Source of the DNA: Trema orientale
Lineage: Eukaryota; Streptophyta; Magnoliopsida; Rosales; Cannabaceae
DNA length: 64,000 nt
Direction of reading: 5' to 3'
Assembly (NCBI GenBank): GCA_002914845.1
Contig: JXTC01000034.1
Coordinates: forward strand, 888,955 to 952,954
Position numbers and translations under genes: made by a program. Below the pieces are notes generated by a model. The model was not told the DNA's origin. It saw only the letters and a list, made by a program, of their open reading frames with translations, and did not search any database. Below are positions 34,968 through 47,103 of this stretch, piece by piece. Within the stretch, counting starts at the first letter, position 1. Every line of letters begins with the position of its first letter.

Positions 34968-37789
34968 GCATACATAATGTATTTTCAAATTGTCGAATTT
35001 TACTCGAACAAACAAAAATTGCATAGCACTTGACTTTTTTTTCTTTTGAAAATTCATATCACTTGACCTTGCTTTATAAAGATTTTTTTTTTCTTTTTTC
35101 TAATTTCTAATTTCGCTCGTCGTCATCGGGGAACATTATCCCCAAGCAAAAATCCCGATTTTGCCAAGTCAGCGCCGACTATGGGTACTTATATGGCCCC
35201 ACGTGGACAGCGTGACGTGGTGAGAGACAGAGAGAGAAGCTGAATCGACGATGCTTTTGTTACGTCGACCTCCGCCTTCTTTCTATTTATATTTCTATCT
35301 TTATTTAATTAATTTTCGTTCTGGTGTTATACCGTACAGGGACTTATAGTGTGCACTAGGATAAACTGTAAGCATACATAAGGGCCACGAGATATTTTGG
35401 TCCTCCAATGACATGTGGCAGTATACAATATCATCGGGAGATATTTTCAGTCCGAAAACGTCGTCTTTGTTAGAACGTTGATTGTTCCTCTGTGCTTATC
35501 AGTTATCACCAAAGCCAAAAAAAGAATGAAAAAAGTACATTAATGAAAATTAAATTGCTAGGGTAGCCTTTGATGAATTATGGTGATTTTTTCTTTTCTT
35601 TTTCGATATATATATATATTTTACTTGGCTTTATCGATATTAGATTGTGTAATCTGCCAAAAAAAAAAAAAAAAACCCCTTAAGGTATAGTTTTTTCTGC
35701 AAATTTAACCATGTCTTTTGGTTTGTGCAAAGGTACCAACTTTTGTATCAAATTTTTAATACTAACACATTTGTTTTATAATTTGTCACCACTTAATTGG
35801 TGATAATGTTTAATCTATTTGTGATAAGTTTTAATACACCAATTAGATGGTAACAACTTATATGCCACATATGTTTATAAAAAATTTGGTACAAAAGTTG
35901 GCATACATTATGTTATCCGTATAATCATACCTCCACATTTTAAATATCTGCAAATTTACACTTTTTATATATAAATTGACCAACAAATTTCTCACTAAAC
36001 AAGGAGCTTGAATTGATGAATCTTATTTCTGTTGACTGACACGAAAAAACTATTAAAAATAACTTAAAACAGTTATCATAAACTACTCAATTTGTACATA
36101 TAAAGTATAAATTTACAAAGATTTAAAATGCAGAAGTATTATTTTGTATAAGTCAAAAAATAAGGTTAAAATTGCGAAAAAATTATATTTCAAAGTATTT
36201 TTTTTCTAATTATCCCTAATAAAATAGTGATATTTTGCTCAAGTACATGAATTAGGGTTGTATTTTAGGATTTTATTTGCACTGAAAAAAAAAAAGATTT
36301 GTTATCCTTTACATACTAAAAAATGAATAAGAAAATTACAAAAATTTTTCTTAGGCGAAATGCTTCTAAATTTTCAAATTTAACAAAAATTTTATTTGAA
36401 TTAACAAATTGCGTCCAATTTCAATCTACGTCTAATTTAGTCAAAAGAGCTTTGTTATCGATAGTTGCATATGACACAATTAACGTATTTGGACCGTCCA
36501 TTTTTGTGGAATCCACATGGGTCCATTACGGATCCTAAAAGAATGAACAACCTAGATGCATCAATCACGTTAATTGCGACCGTAGCTAGCACTTTTCTTG
36601 GTCAAAATACGTCGAAAGTTTTGTAAATGACAAAGATACTTTAACAATGCTAATACATTCTATGACAAAAAAAAAAGAAAAAAGAAAAAAACAATGCTAA
36701 TAAATTCAAGGCGAAAAAATCCCTATAAGAATGAGTATATCTGTAATATCCAAATGAGAGAAATCAATAAACTTATAAGGATAGTACTATTTTTTACAAT
36801 CTGAAGGTAAAGGAGCATTTCCCAAGAAATATTTTTTATAATTCTCCATAACTAAATTACACTAATTTTCTACTTTGTATACTTTCTGCTTTGCATTTTT
36901 TTCCCAAAAAAAAAAAAAAAAAAAACTACGTTTTAGCTTTAGATTTTACTTAAAAAGTAACATAATAGTTGATAGATAATTAGGATATGACAACAGTCTC
37001 TTGTATAAGTCAAAACATAACTTTCTTGACATGTCTTCTATTTATTTTTAGTGAGAATGGTACACCATTTTACATTTATAAGTAGTCAAAAGGCGAGAAA
37101 AATTAATAGAAAATCGAGCTCTTCAAAATAGCAATTAGTTTTTGTTTATTCAAACTGAAACTAAAAATAAAAGGGCAAAAGTAAGACGGAACAAGAAAAC
37201 CCAAGAAGAGAAATTATTGCTAATGAATTTATGAAACTAACTGATCACGCATGCGACAATATCATTAATGTTCAACAGTTTATTAAAAAAAAAAGGGAGA
37301 GAGACAATGTTAACGTATAAATATATATTGGAGTTCACTATTTTTCTTTTGAAGCAACACGATTAACAAAAAAAAAAACCAAAGTTAATTTGAACTACGT
37401 ACTAATACCTTGACACTCTTGTAAAATTTTCCCACCCTCGAATTTTCTATAACAGGAAAAACTTTCGAGATCTTTCATAGAAATTTGAGGAGACGGAACA
37501 AATATATTATATACACATTTATGCTTCTCTGTAGACAGTACCAAATCATATGTGGATGGGCAGCTATATATAAATGAACATATTGAAATAGAAAGGAAAA
37601 AAAAAAAAAAAATTCTGAGAGAAAGGAGATAAAACGAGTCATCACATGCAGTTCCAGACTTCTAGAGTCAGAATATTGTTTAAGTCAGAATATTATTTTT
37701 TATTACGACAGTTTCTTGTAATCTTACCAAATATAATTAATTGTCTAATTAATTATGTAAGATAGTAATGCAAAAAATTGTAATGAGGA
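34968..37789. other. Intergenic DNA, no gene recognised
   Basis: The patch at 35105-35290 is unusually balanced in base composition for this region and holds a G-box and CT/GA-rich stretches, but no reading frame follows it. The rest is AT-rich with poly(A) runs (35660, 36910, 37600). Confidence 0.45.
35199..35206. promoter_or_regulatory. Palindromic G-box CCACGTGG
   Basis: A perfect CCACGTGG, followed 10 bases on by TGACGTGG (35213-35220). These are the classic binding cores of plant bZIP/bHLH factors and of ABA-responsive promoters. No gene is recognised next to them, so function is uncertain. Confidence 0.35.
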
Positions 37790-38941
37790 TGTTGTAACGC
37801 CGAAAAATAAAAACTTGACACATAATATTTTTATTTAGTTCAACTATCTTCCGATAGTCTACATCCTAGAGGGCCACACTTAGAGAAATAAACTTATTAG
37901 TAAAGAATAATGTGAGTACAAGTACTAATCAAATTTAAAAGCCTCTTTCTCTTAAATATTGTAACATACAAGTACTCCTTCACTAATCCGTCTAGGGAAC
38001 TCCCTTCGACTTGATGTGATTCTTTCTGTCTAATCTTCCTTTCTATTTCTTGGAACCTGCCTTCTCCCGAAGACTTGTTGCACTTCTCTCAAAGCATTCT
38101 CATGACTAAGAATCTCTCCTAGTCTCATAATACAAAGTATAAAGAGATTTAACAAAATATTGCTCTAATGACAATCACAAATATATTCAAGGTACCACCC
38201 ACTATGGATTCTACCCTAGAGTCCTATTTATAGCACTTGATGTCTTCTAATATTTGGTAATCTGCAAGACAACCGTTAATGACAATAAATATTGATTAGA
38301 AGATAAAATAATTAGTCAAAATATTAATCAACTGATCTGAAATTTTAAATGCTAATTTTGTCTAGTAATGTTACAATATTGACCCTGTCTAAAATAATCA
38401 TGTTGTAATATTCTGAGAAAGTTGCTGATTTATTTCTTGTAATTATAAATCTGATTTCAGATAAATTGATTAGCAAATCAACATAATAAAACTGTTCAAA
38501 CACATCTAGAATCAGCTTAAAATAAAAAAAGATGCAACAACCTTGAAATTCTTTTTAGAAATTAGGCAATTTCTTTTTCACACAATAAGATTATTTCCTT
38601 AATTATGTCACACGAGCTGTCAAATAGATTAGGTGAAATAATATCAAAATATACACCCGACAAAATTATAGTCTGATTAGACTAATTTATATTTGATTGA
38701 CTCAATCACATATTAATCAAATCTTCATTAAACACGACCTAAACAAGAAAAAATTATCAAGATTAATTTTTCAATAAGTCAAACATTAACCATAAATAAT
38801 TCTAATCAAATCTTAGTAATATTAAACACTTAATTAATCACACAATAACTATGGATACAGTCAAACACGCTAATAAAACTAAGACAAATATTCCATTCGA
38901 TATTGTAATAGTAATGTTGCAATATCTAAAATGATAACACA
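37790..38941 (-). mobile_element. Probable solo copia-type LTR, ~1.15 kb
   Basis: Read on the minus strand it runs from TGTGTTATCATTTTAG to GGCGTTACAACA. It has a TATAAATA box (38232-38225) and a leader-like region with AGTGCAACAAGTCTTCGGGA and AGGGAGTTCCCTAGACGG phrases typical of Ty1/copia LTRs. No internal domain lies on either side. Flanking 5-mers do not match, so the exact ends are uncertain. Confidence 0.5.
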
Positions 38942-40273
38942 AATTTTGCCTCGTCATTTTCTTCAAAAAAAAAAAAAAAAAGGAAAAAACACACTCTTAT
39001 CTCTTTTTCAATATATATATATATACATATATCCTTAACCTGTATTAAAGAAAGCTTTACCCTCTATACCATTCAAACAGTGAAAAGGACAAACACCTTT
39101 CTAAAATATAACGAAGAATGCCTCTCTAGTTTCAAAAGGCATCTTCATGTTCAATTTTACGAAGTTTGTGAAGTTTATAAAGAGTAAAGTTTAGGACACT
39201 AAAATTTTGTATTAAAAACTTACACAAGTAATGTGGCATCATTTTTAGTTATATAATTTTAAACGGTGTAATCTCACTTTAAAATACGAAGTGGTGGAAA
39301 TACATATTACATTAATTACTGTAAGTTTTTGGTACAAGATTTTGGTGTCCTTTTCATTGCTCGTTTATAAATGGGAGCTATTTGATATTTTATTGCATAA
39401 CATATTTTCTTCATTAAGAAAGGAAAAAAGAAAAAAACAAGAAGAAGAAGAGCATAATAGAATAAAGAAGACAATATTATCTTTTATCACAAAGTCATTT
39501 TAGAAATTTCCTTCCTTCATCAGATTTTCTAAGGGAGACTTTTTAAGAATTACATTCGATTTTATTCATAAACGGGTCAACTCTTCTAGGTGTTCATCCT
39601 AATAAAATTAACCTATAGGGAAATTACACATGTACAATAAATTCTGAAAAAAATTCCAAAATCCATATCGTTGCAAAATTTATATTTTTATGATATTTTC
39701 TATGGTATTTCTCAATGACCGAGCTCGCCTCTCTACAAGACTTTTCCTTTCCATGGCTTATGGCACTTCGTTCTCGACTAAGTCAGTCACTCTAAAGCCC
39801 TGATTTCTATCTTCCAATGGCTCATGACAGTCCATTCTCAACAAAGTTAGGAATGCTTGAACCTCTTTATTATTTAACGACTTATGGCGGTTTGCACTTA
39901 ACAAGGTCAGTGCTACCCTAGTCCTTATTTCCTCTAGGAGTATGATTGCCTCAGCTACATCTCCTACAACAATCTTGCCTTGATGAAACTATGTTGTCTC
40001 ACCGAAACCTCTGCCGAGCTCGATTTCGTCAAAAATCTTGATGGCTATAAATCAGATTAGATATTTTAGTCACTTAATGGGTGACTTTGTAACATAACTA
40101 GTAAGAATTATTGTAAAATAATAAGCAATGTATAAGGTTATAATAAAAAAACTTTTATAATAGATTTAAAAAAAGTTTAAGGTTACCAAAAATTTGGTCC
40201 AATAAATATTTCATGAAGATTGGATTCGTCCACGGATCAAGAAAACGATAACAACATTATCGATCGATACTTG
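38942..40273. other. Intergenic DNA, no gene
   Basis: Poly(A) and TA runs near 38966 and 39010; the tandem block at 39744 is listed separately. No coding signal. Confidence 0.45.
39744..39930. repeat. Three diverged ~64-bp tandem units
   Basis: Units start near 39744, 39808 and 39872. Each contains a version of GGCTTATGGCACTTCGTTCTC, then CTAAGTCAGT, then a CT-rich end. They differ by about a third of positions. The block is GC-richer than its surroundings and looks like part of an old retrotransposon LTR. Confidence 0.65.
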
Positions 40274-41237
40274 TGTGTCATACAGTTTCTTTAAAATTGA
40301 TTCACCTCCTCTACCAAAGTACTTGTGGACTATAACTGCATCAGTCCCTCAGAATACAACGACAAAGAGTAGTAAAGCAAGTACTTGAATTCTACTCAAG
40401 CTAAGAACTCAAGAACAAAAGAAAAACTAGAGCGAAAATGCTAGAGAGACTGAGAGGCAGATTCAGATTTTTGGTATGTGGAATGAGATGAATAAATACT
40501 CTGTCTATAGCCACTGGAATGGGAGGTTAAACACCTATGCTCTTGATGGACATAATGCTTATAAAGTCAAAAATGGTTGTTATGAAGCCAAAAAATGCCC
40601 AGCCAACCAAAAGGCTTGGCAGTTTTTAGAAACTGCGAATTCTTGGTAGTTTCAATAATTAAAAGCAAGATTAATGTGCATATAATTGACCATAGAAGCA
40701 AAATTGGTAAAAAAAAAAAAAAAAATTAGGCCGTAGCAAAAGGTTAGGCATTCAAGAGTCTGAGTTTCGGCCTAACATTCATATCTAGAGATGTAGGCAC
40801 ACACGGGTTCATGCAAATTCAAGTCCTAAGCCTGATGATTCGCATCCCTACATACACCTAAGAGAGCATCTATGGTAGTCATGCTTACCAACATCTCAAA
40901 ACATGACGCTATATATGCTACTAGGAACAAGCTTCTCCCACTAATGTGGGAATGAATCTTTTTCCTATCATTTTTTCTAATTCTAATTGTGTACTTTTGA
41001 GCAATAATTTGTCATTTATCCATATACCATTTTGAGTGTGTAAATATATGAAATTTATGTCCTTGCGAAGGAGAATAAGAATTCATAATGATCTTTAATC
41101 AACAAGATATAGGTCTCACTCAATTTTTAGTTTCAAAATAGTTTATGAAAATAGTGTTATAACATTTTTTGGACTTCACAATGCACTTGGGCTTCTAAGT
41201 TCAAGAAAAACCCAATAATTTAACTCGTTTTCTAACT
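40274..41237 (-). mobile_element. Second copy of the solo-LTR-like sequence (uninterrupted)
   Basis: Aligned in the same orientation with 22609-23513 joined to 28546-28705: CATACAGTTTCTTTAAAATT, GAAGCCAAAAAATGCC, TAGGAACAAGCTTCTC and TTTTTTGGACTTCACAA all recur in order. It is diverged by roughly a fifth. At 41071-41080 the bases GAGAATAAGA correspond to the Harbinger insertion point in the other copy. Confidence 0.7.
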
Positions 41238-41435
41238 AGAGATACCCACTAGATGACAAATATACTACTGATAGGACTTTTATGGTGAAATTTTTTGACC
41301 TATATATGTCGAAATCACTAGCAAATAGAGATACCCACTAGATGACAAATATACTACTGATAGGACTTTTATGGTGAAATTTTTTGACCTATATACGTCG
41401 AAATCACTAGCAAATATGCTACTGATAGGACAAAT
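41238..41435. repeat. 89-bp tandem duplication plus partial third unit
   Basis: AGAGATACCCACTAGATGAC starts at 41238 and at 41327. The two units differ at one visible position (TATATATGTCG against TATATACGTCG). A partial third unit (AAATATGCTACTGATAGGAC) follows. Confidence 0.93.
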
Positions 41436-42814
41436 TTTGACCAATCATTAATTTTATTACATTTATATTATCTTTTAGAAAAATTTGGTGGAATCGACCT
41501 AAGGTGAATTTTGATAAAAGGCCTAAGTTATATGAACTTTTTACAAAATAGTATTTTTATATTTTCGTGTATAGTGTTGAGTATAGTCAATGTGTAGTTG
41601 AATGTAGTCGAGCATTATCGAGAATGACTACTTCGTAAATATATGTTTTAAAAGGAGACGTTTTGCCAATTGACCATTTTTTAATTGATTTTTAAAAAAT
41701 TTAAACAATACCAATCCACAAGTAATCGTTGTTAGACATTCTTCTAGATTGATTAGGTTTAGTTTGGCCAGTTTCATTGGCTTCTTTTTTGAATTGTATC
41801 ATTGTATTTTAGTTTTAACTTTTGTCAAATCCGTTTAATAGGATTTTGACGGTGCGAAGCATTATTACATTGAACAAAACTAGGCATAACATTCAATTGA
41901 AAAAGGGAAAAAAAAAAAAAAAGAAACCTCAAATACTTCTTTATAATTTTCATTAATTGGAGTATTTTCATACTTGTACGTATTTCTCATTCTGATTGCC
42001 AAATACTGTATGCACTCCAATTAGCTTAAGAGACAATAGGCACTCAACATAGATCTACTACAAAACAAGCAGCATGAAATTATTTGGAGCTTATAGAAAT
42101 GTGACCAAATTTTGGACCAAATTTTAGTGAATGTCTCTTTGTCGAATGTTATAGCAAAATGTCCGGTATATATGTCTATATACCAAGTGTAAAATTTTAT
42201 ATACTAAGTATAAAAAATTATATACCCAATATATTTCAATACAGTAACTAAAATTGGTAGATATGTTTATCTACCAAGTGTAAAAATAAATATACTTAGA
42301 CATTTAGCTATAAAATTTTAAAAGTATTTACACTTAGACATTTAGCTATAAAATTTTAAAAGTAGACATCTACTTAATCAAATCTAAAATCTTGGTCATC
42401 CACCTAAATTTCTCAAATTATTTCCATTATGAAAAACTATTTCAAATGAATCAAATTGGGCCCAATTCCAAACCAATTCAAACAAACTTACTGATTTTGT
42501 TTATTGTTTGCTATTAAATTTGGAATTTGACATAGAAAGAAATGATTCAGACTAAAATGACTTTTTCAAGAGTATTTTGAAAAATATATTTTGTAGTAGT
42601 GTCGTAGTGTTTTGCGATGGGAGTCACACAATCTGTGACAAGAAAATTTTAACTTTTTTAAGACTAATCAATTGGTACAAATTTTAATCCCATCATAAAA
42701 ACTTTGACACTACTAAAATAGTTATTTTTCAAAACATTCTAAAAAGGAATAAATTAGGTGAACATCATTTTTTTTTCCTCATTAATTAAATCTACTACTA
42801 TACCACTGTTTTAA

Positions 42815-42925
42815 ATGAATTCTTGATGAATTCTTGACGATCTTGACGGATTCTTGACAGATTCTTGATGGATTCTTGACGGATTCTTGATAAATTCTTG
42901 ACAAATTCTTGACTAATTCTCTCCC
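42815..42925. repeat. Minisatellite of ~13 bp units (GATTCTTGACG type)
   Basis: About nine units of the form ATTCTTGACGG/ATTCTTGATGA/ATTCTTGACAA follow each other without spacers. Confidence 0.9.
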
Positions 42926-43771
42926 AAAAGTAGTGGAATCTAATAGTGGTGGTAAATTTAATTAAATATTTGAAAAAAGTGGTAATTGTCTACTCAACCC
43001 TAAAAAAAGTCATTTGAGTCCAAATTAGTAGGAATTTGGACACTATACCTAAGTTTTTAAAAATAATACTAAAAATACAACCTTCCCAATGTAATTATTT
43101 TTCTGTACGATATTCAATAACATTTTTCTAAATATTTTAGTTACAAGAAACTAAAATGATTTCCAGTTACAAAATTGATTTCTCAGTTTCTAGTAACTAA
43201 ATTGATTTCTAGTTTCCAGCAAACTAAATTAGTTTTAAGTAATATTTTTCTCTATTTTCCAATAACCTTTGTTTTCTGATTTCCGTTAATCAAATTGGTT
43301 TCTTTGAGATCTGGTTATTGGTTATAAGAAATTAAATTAGTTTTTAGTAACTAAATTAATTTCTTAGTTTTGATCAGTAACTAAAATATTTAGAAAAATG
43401 CAATTGAATGTCGTATTTATGATATTATTTTTAAAAAATATTACAGAGTGTCATTTTCCCAAATTACAAATAGTGGGGTCCATTTCCCTATTAAATTGCA
43501 GGAAATTGAAATAAATAGTAGTAATTTTGACTAAAATGACTTTTATAGGAGTGATTTGAAAAATTATTTTTCTAATAGTATTTTAGTATTTTGTGATCTT
43601 GTGTGTTACTCTGTCACACAATTTATGACTACTGATTAGTTTTAGAAAAGTCATAATTTTATATTTACAAATTGTGCGACCCTTCGTCGTACAATTTGTG
43701 ACACTATTAGAAATATAAATTTAAAAAAGTCTACTAAAAGCCTTATTTTGTTCCAAATTAGTTCTACCAGA

Positions 43772-43863
43772 TCAATTTCCTTTAAATTGCCTGAAAACTA
43801 GAGTCAACAAACACAGGTCAATTTCCTTTAAATTGCCTGAAGACTCGAGTCAACAAACCCAAG
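43772..43863. repeat. 46-bp tandem duplication
   Basis: TCAATTTCCTTTAAATTGCC begins at 43772 and 43818, followed by TGAAAACTAGAGTCAACAAAC and TGAAGACTCGAGTCAACAAAC in the two copies. Confidence 0.92.
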
Positions 43864-45004
43864 ATCAGGTATAATAATAATAACACAAACTGAGACTGGA
43901 CAAATCCACATCAATCTGAATTGAAGTTGAATGGCCGGAAGAAGTTGGGCTTGAACCGTGTATGAGGTCCAGTCCGATTGGCTAGAAGGCCCGAGCCATC
44001 GCTATCGTACTGTATATGAGTAGAAAATGAATTCATTACTTTTAAAAATATATATATATCTGTTGTATTTTTTTCTTACTGGCTGCTGTAAAATCCAATT
44101 TAACTCTCTTTGAAGGTTGAGAGAAAAATGGAATTATGACCAAGTATGGGAGGAAAAATATTATATCTCAATAGCTACTTCTAAAAATTGTGGCTATGAT
44201 GAATGAGACGCTTTCACAATCTCAAATTCTCAATTCTGATCACCACAGAAATGATATTTAGTTGGCCCCTTTTATTTATTTATTTATTTTTTTTGTTTTT
44301 GGGAATCTTTGTAATAGAGTATGAGAAGATACTGTCTGAATAGGAACTATATCTTTCATGAAAAATGCAATATCCAATCTAAACATATATGTTCTGGAGT
44401 CATTCACTAACGAAGATATATACATTCTGGAGTCCATAAAATAAAATATTTAGATATTCTTACACATAGCGTATATTTGGGAGGGAGTACTAGAACACTC
44501 TATTTTCTACTTTTCAGCCTCATTGTTTTACTATTGTAGATTACATAATAATTTGTTATTTTATTAAAATGTGATATATTTTAATGAAGTTCACATATCA
44601 AAAAGTAAGAATGTAGAGAGAAAAAGAGAATGGTATTAGTATGTTCCTATATATTGAAGTCTATTAATTTATTTGTAAAATAATTTAATGTTGAAAAGAA
44701 AACACCCCTTCAAGCTGTGGTTTTTATTTTTCTCAATAAACGAGTAGATAATTGACTATTTAATATTAACATTTGAGGTATATTATCTTTCTTGGCGATT
44801 TCTGATGATTATAAATCCTCCAAAGTTATTTTAATAAATTATTTGCCCTCGTTGACAAATGTTAAATAAAAGAAAATAGAATACTCAAATTTTTTCAAAA
44901 TATGTAACTATCAATAGCGAATAGTGTTACGCGTATAGTGTTTGCAACTTTTGGCATTATAGACAAATTAATCTTATGCTCACAGTGGCCAGTGCTTATG
45001 CTTT

Positions 45005-45277
45005 GATATATGCTTTGAAGCAATTGTTCCAATTCTTTATGATCTGCAAGTAAAACAAGTTCTTGCTAATAGGAAAAAAAGAACCTTGAATGTAGGGCTG
45101 TTCTTATTTTACCCGGGGTTTGAATTAGCACCTCCCGATCATATTTCACCCGAGATTAAAGCAAAGATAGGAAATTTGTCTATCGCCCCATTAAAAAAAT
45201 ATTCTTGTGATAGATCCCGTTCCTGGTTAAAAAAAAATAGTGAAATTACCTTTTTTATTCTTTCTCCCGATCCTGCA
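45005..45277 (+). pseudogene. petA: Plastid petA (cytochrome f) fragment in nuclear DNA
   Basis: Conceptual translation gives [39 protein letters not shown] and [13 protein letters not shown]. These are unmistakable relatives of the central part of cytochrome f, the haem protein of the b6f complex encoded in chloroplasts. The frame is continuous over about 90 codons, but it has lost residues around [12 protein letters not shown] (where NYRPTKKNILVIG-like sequence is usual) and has many substitutions. It lacks both gene ends, including the haem-binding N-terminus, and is surrounded by ordinary nuclear AT-rich DNA. This is a nuclear plastid insertion (NUPT). The drift indicates it is not recent. 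Confidence 0.9.
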
Positions 45278-45289
45278 GTGTCCTACAAT

Positions 45290-47100
45290 AGCTGAAGATT
45301 GATATCTTGAAGCCCTGCCCGCAAATCTTGAGAAAATCAATTTCATTATCTATGTTGTTCTCCACTTCAAAATTAATGAGTAATTCAGATACCTACGGTT
45401 GCCTTCATCTCCTCTTGTAGAACATTTTTTTTTTTTTTTTGACAAGTGAAGATTTGAACTCAATACTCTCCACTTTAGGATAAAGTATGATTATCACAAA
45501 TTTATGTCTACAACTTCAGAAAAAAAGGTGAAAATTTGAACTAAAGACCCACTATTTTAAAAAGTATTTGAATCACTAAATTACGTCCACAATTAAAATA
45601 TTTATATCTTATTTTTTTACCGTGCATGCATATATGATTAAGAGGATGGATTATTCAACAAAATATGTATATCTTATCTTTGTATATATAATTAAGAGGA
45701 TGGATAATTCAACAAACGCCACACAGTTAAAGAAATAAGAGGCTTGTCCCTTTCTCATTTATTTAAAATCCAGAAATGTGAACCAAATCCATTAAAAGAA
45801 AAAATAGCATACGAAAGCCTGAAAGGTCATTCCCAAAGACTTTCTTCTTCATTTGATTCAAAGTGTATTCAAATAACCTGCCCTACAATCACTATCACCT
45901 ATACTCAAATCCAATACCCTTTAGACTTTTTGCTTCTTTTTTTTTTTTTTTTTTGTTGTTGGGGATGTAACCCTTAAAGGCAGTGGTGAAGCCAGTACTT
46001 ATTTTTAGTGGGACATAAAGTTGATTTTTAAAATACAATATGACGCAAAAAAATAATTTAAATTTTATAATAGTACTTATTCAAATGACAATAAATGACA
46101 CTATAGAACACATTTCGAAGATTTTCTCTAAATATATATATATATATTTCTAATTTCTTATTCTCATAAAGGAATTGTCTGCACTTATTTATTTTTGGAT
46201 GACAGATGATATAGAGCACATGTGAAAAATGAATAAATATATTTTAAAATAGAGTAAAAGTGATGAAACATGACTTATAATTTGGATATAGTTGTAAAAA
46301 TAAAATTTTAATAAGAGTATACTAATGACCTCTACTTAATACCAAAAAAAAAAAAAAAAAAACAACTCACTTACTATGAGAGTCGAACTCCCAATCTAAT
46401 ACCTAATCCCTATTCCACCCACCAAGTTAGCCCAACTGGCTCCTCATCTTCCCTTTATTTCAGTCTTCATGAGTCATTCAATATGGTTTTTACAAAAACA
46501 TTATAACATGCTTTGTCTGCCCCTACAGTTACGCATAACTTCTTATTTTGTTTTAGCTCAGTAATATTTAGAGGAAAAAACCATGCAAATTGTTTTTTCT
46601 TTATTAGTATTTTTGGGTTTAAAAAATAGGAATATCATGGAATTACTCTACTACTACATAGAATTGTCATATTTTGGCATCCACACCCTTTTAATGTATT
46701 AAATATTGAATTGGAGTCTGTTAACTTATTCTTGTACTTAATTGAAGATATACATAGAAGAGTACTTTTATTCTAAAAAAAGAAATAGAAACTTGGCAAT
46801 ACGGAATGGACATATGTAAATATGTTTCAAGTTTAGTTGATTTTAATTAAAAACAAATGAAGCAAAGGTAAAAATTAAAGGAAAATTAATCTCCAATGAA
46901 GCTCAAATAAACCAAATACAGGGCAAACTTAGCAAATTATAAGCTCATTAAACGTACATAAAAACCATTACAGAAGAATGATCTAGACAAGGAAACACTC
47001 CTTCACAACCATTATAGTATAACGACAATAAAAGTAGAACTATTATTATATAATGCATGCATGAACTCTAATATATATGACAAACATGATTAATTGTAAA
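45290..47100. other. Intergenic DNA between the petA fragment and CYSTM
   Basis: No gene. Poly(T) tracts with adjacent GATTTGAACTCAATACTC (45450) and CGAACTCCCAATCTAATAC (46385) resemble SINE ends. A short direct repeat ATTAAGAGGATGGAT(A/T)ATTCAACAAA occurs at 45637 and 45691. Confidence 0.45.
46341..46450 (-). mobile_element. Possible tRNA-derived SINE remnant
   Basis: On the minus strand the order is GAGCCAGTTGGGCTAACTTG (box A-like), then GGGAGTTCGACTCTCATAG (box B-like, GTTCGACTC), then a T-rich tail of about 18 bases (complement of the A run near 46345-46362). Plant SINEs have this layout. The spacing is approximate and no target duplication was confirmed. Confidence 0.35.
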
Positions 47101-47103
47101 TTA

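Larger units (their letters stand above)
41436..44980. other. Intergenic DNA with several repeats, no gene
   Basis: Holds a dispersed repeat at about 42090-42360 (ATATACCAAGTGTAAAATTT, TTTAGCTATAAAATTTTAAA) related to BXL6 intron sequence at 58840-59070. A related pair is 41560-41680 with 58030-58150. Near 43140-43380, (A)ACTAAATTGATTTCTAGTTT phrases recur. A non-AT-rich patch at 43900-44030 carries no clear frame. Confidence 0.45.

Noticed and set aside
28706-40273. One large retrotransposon bounded by the two similar LTRs
   Set aside because: The LTR-like copies are in direct orientation, but the DNA between them has no gag-pol traces and the copies are too diverged. Two solo LTRs fit better.
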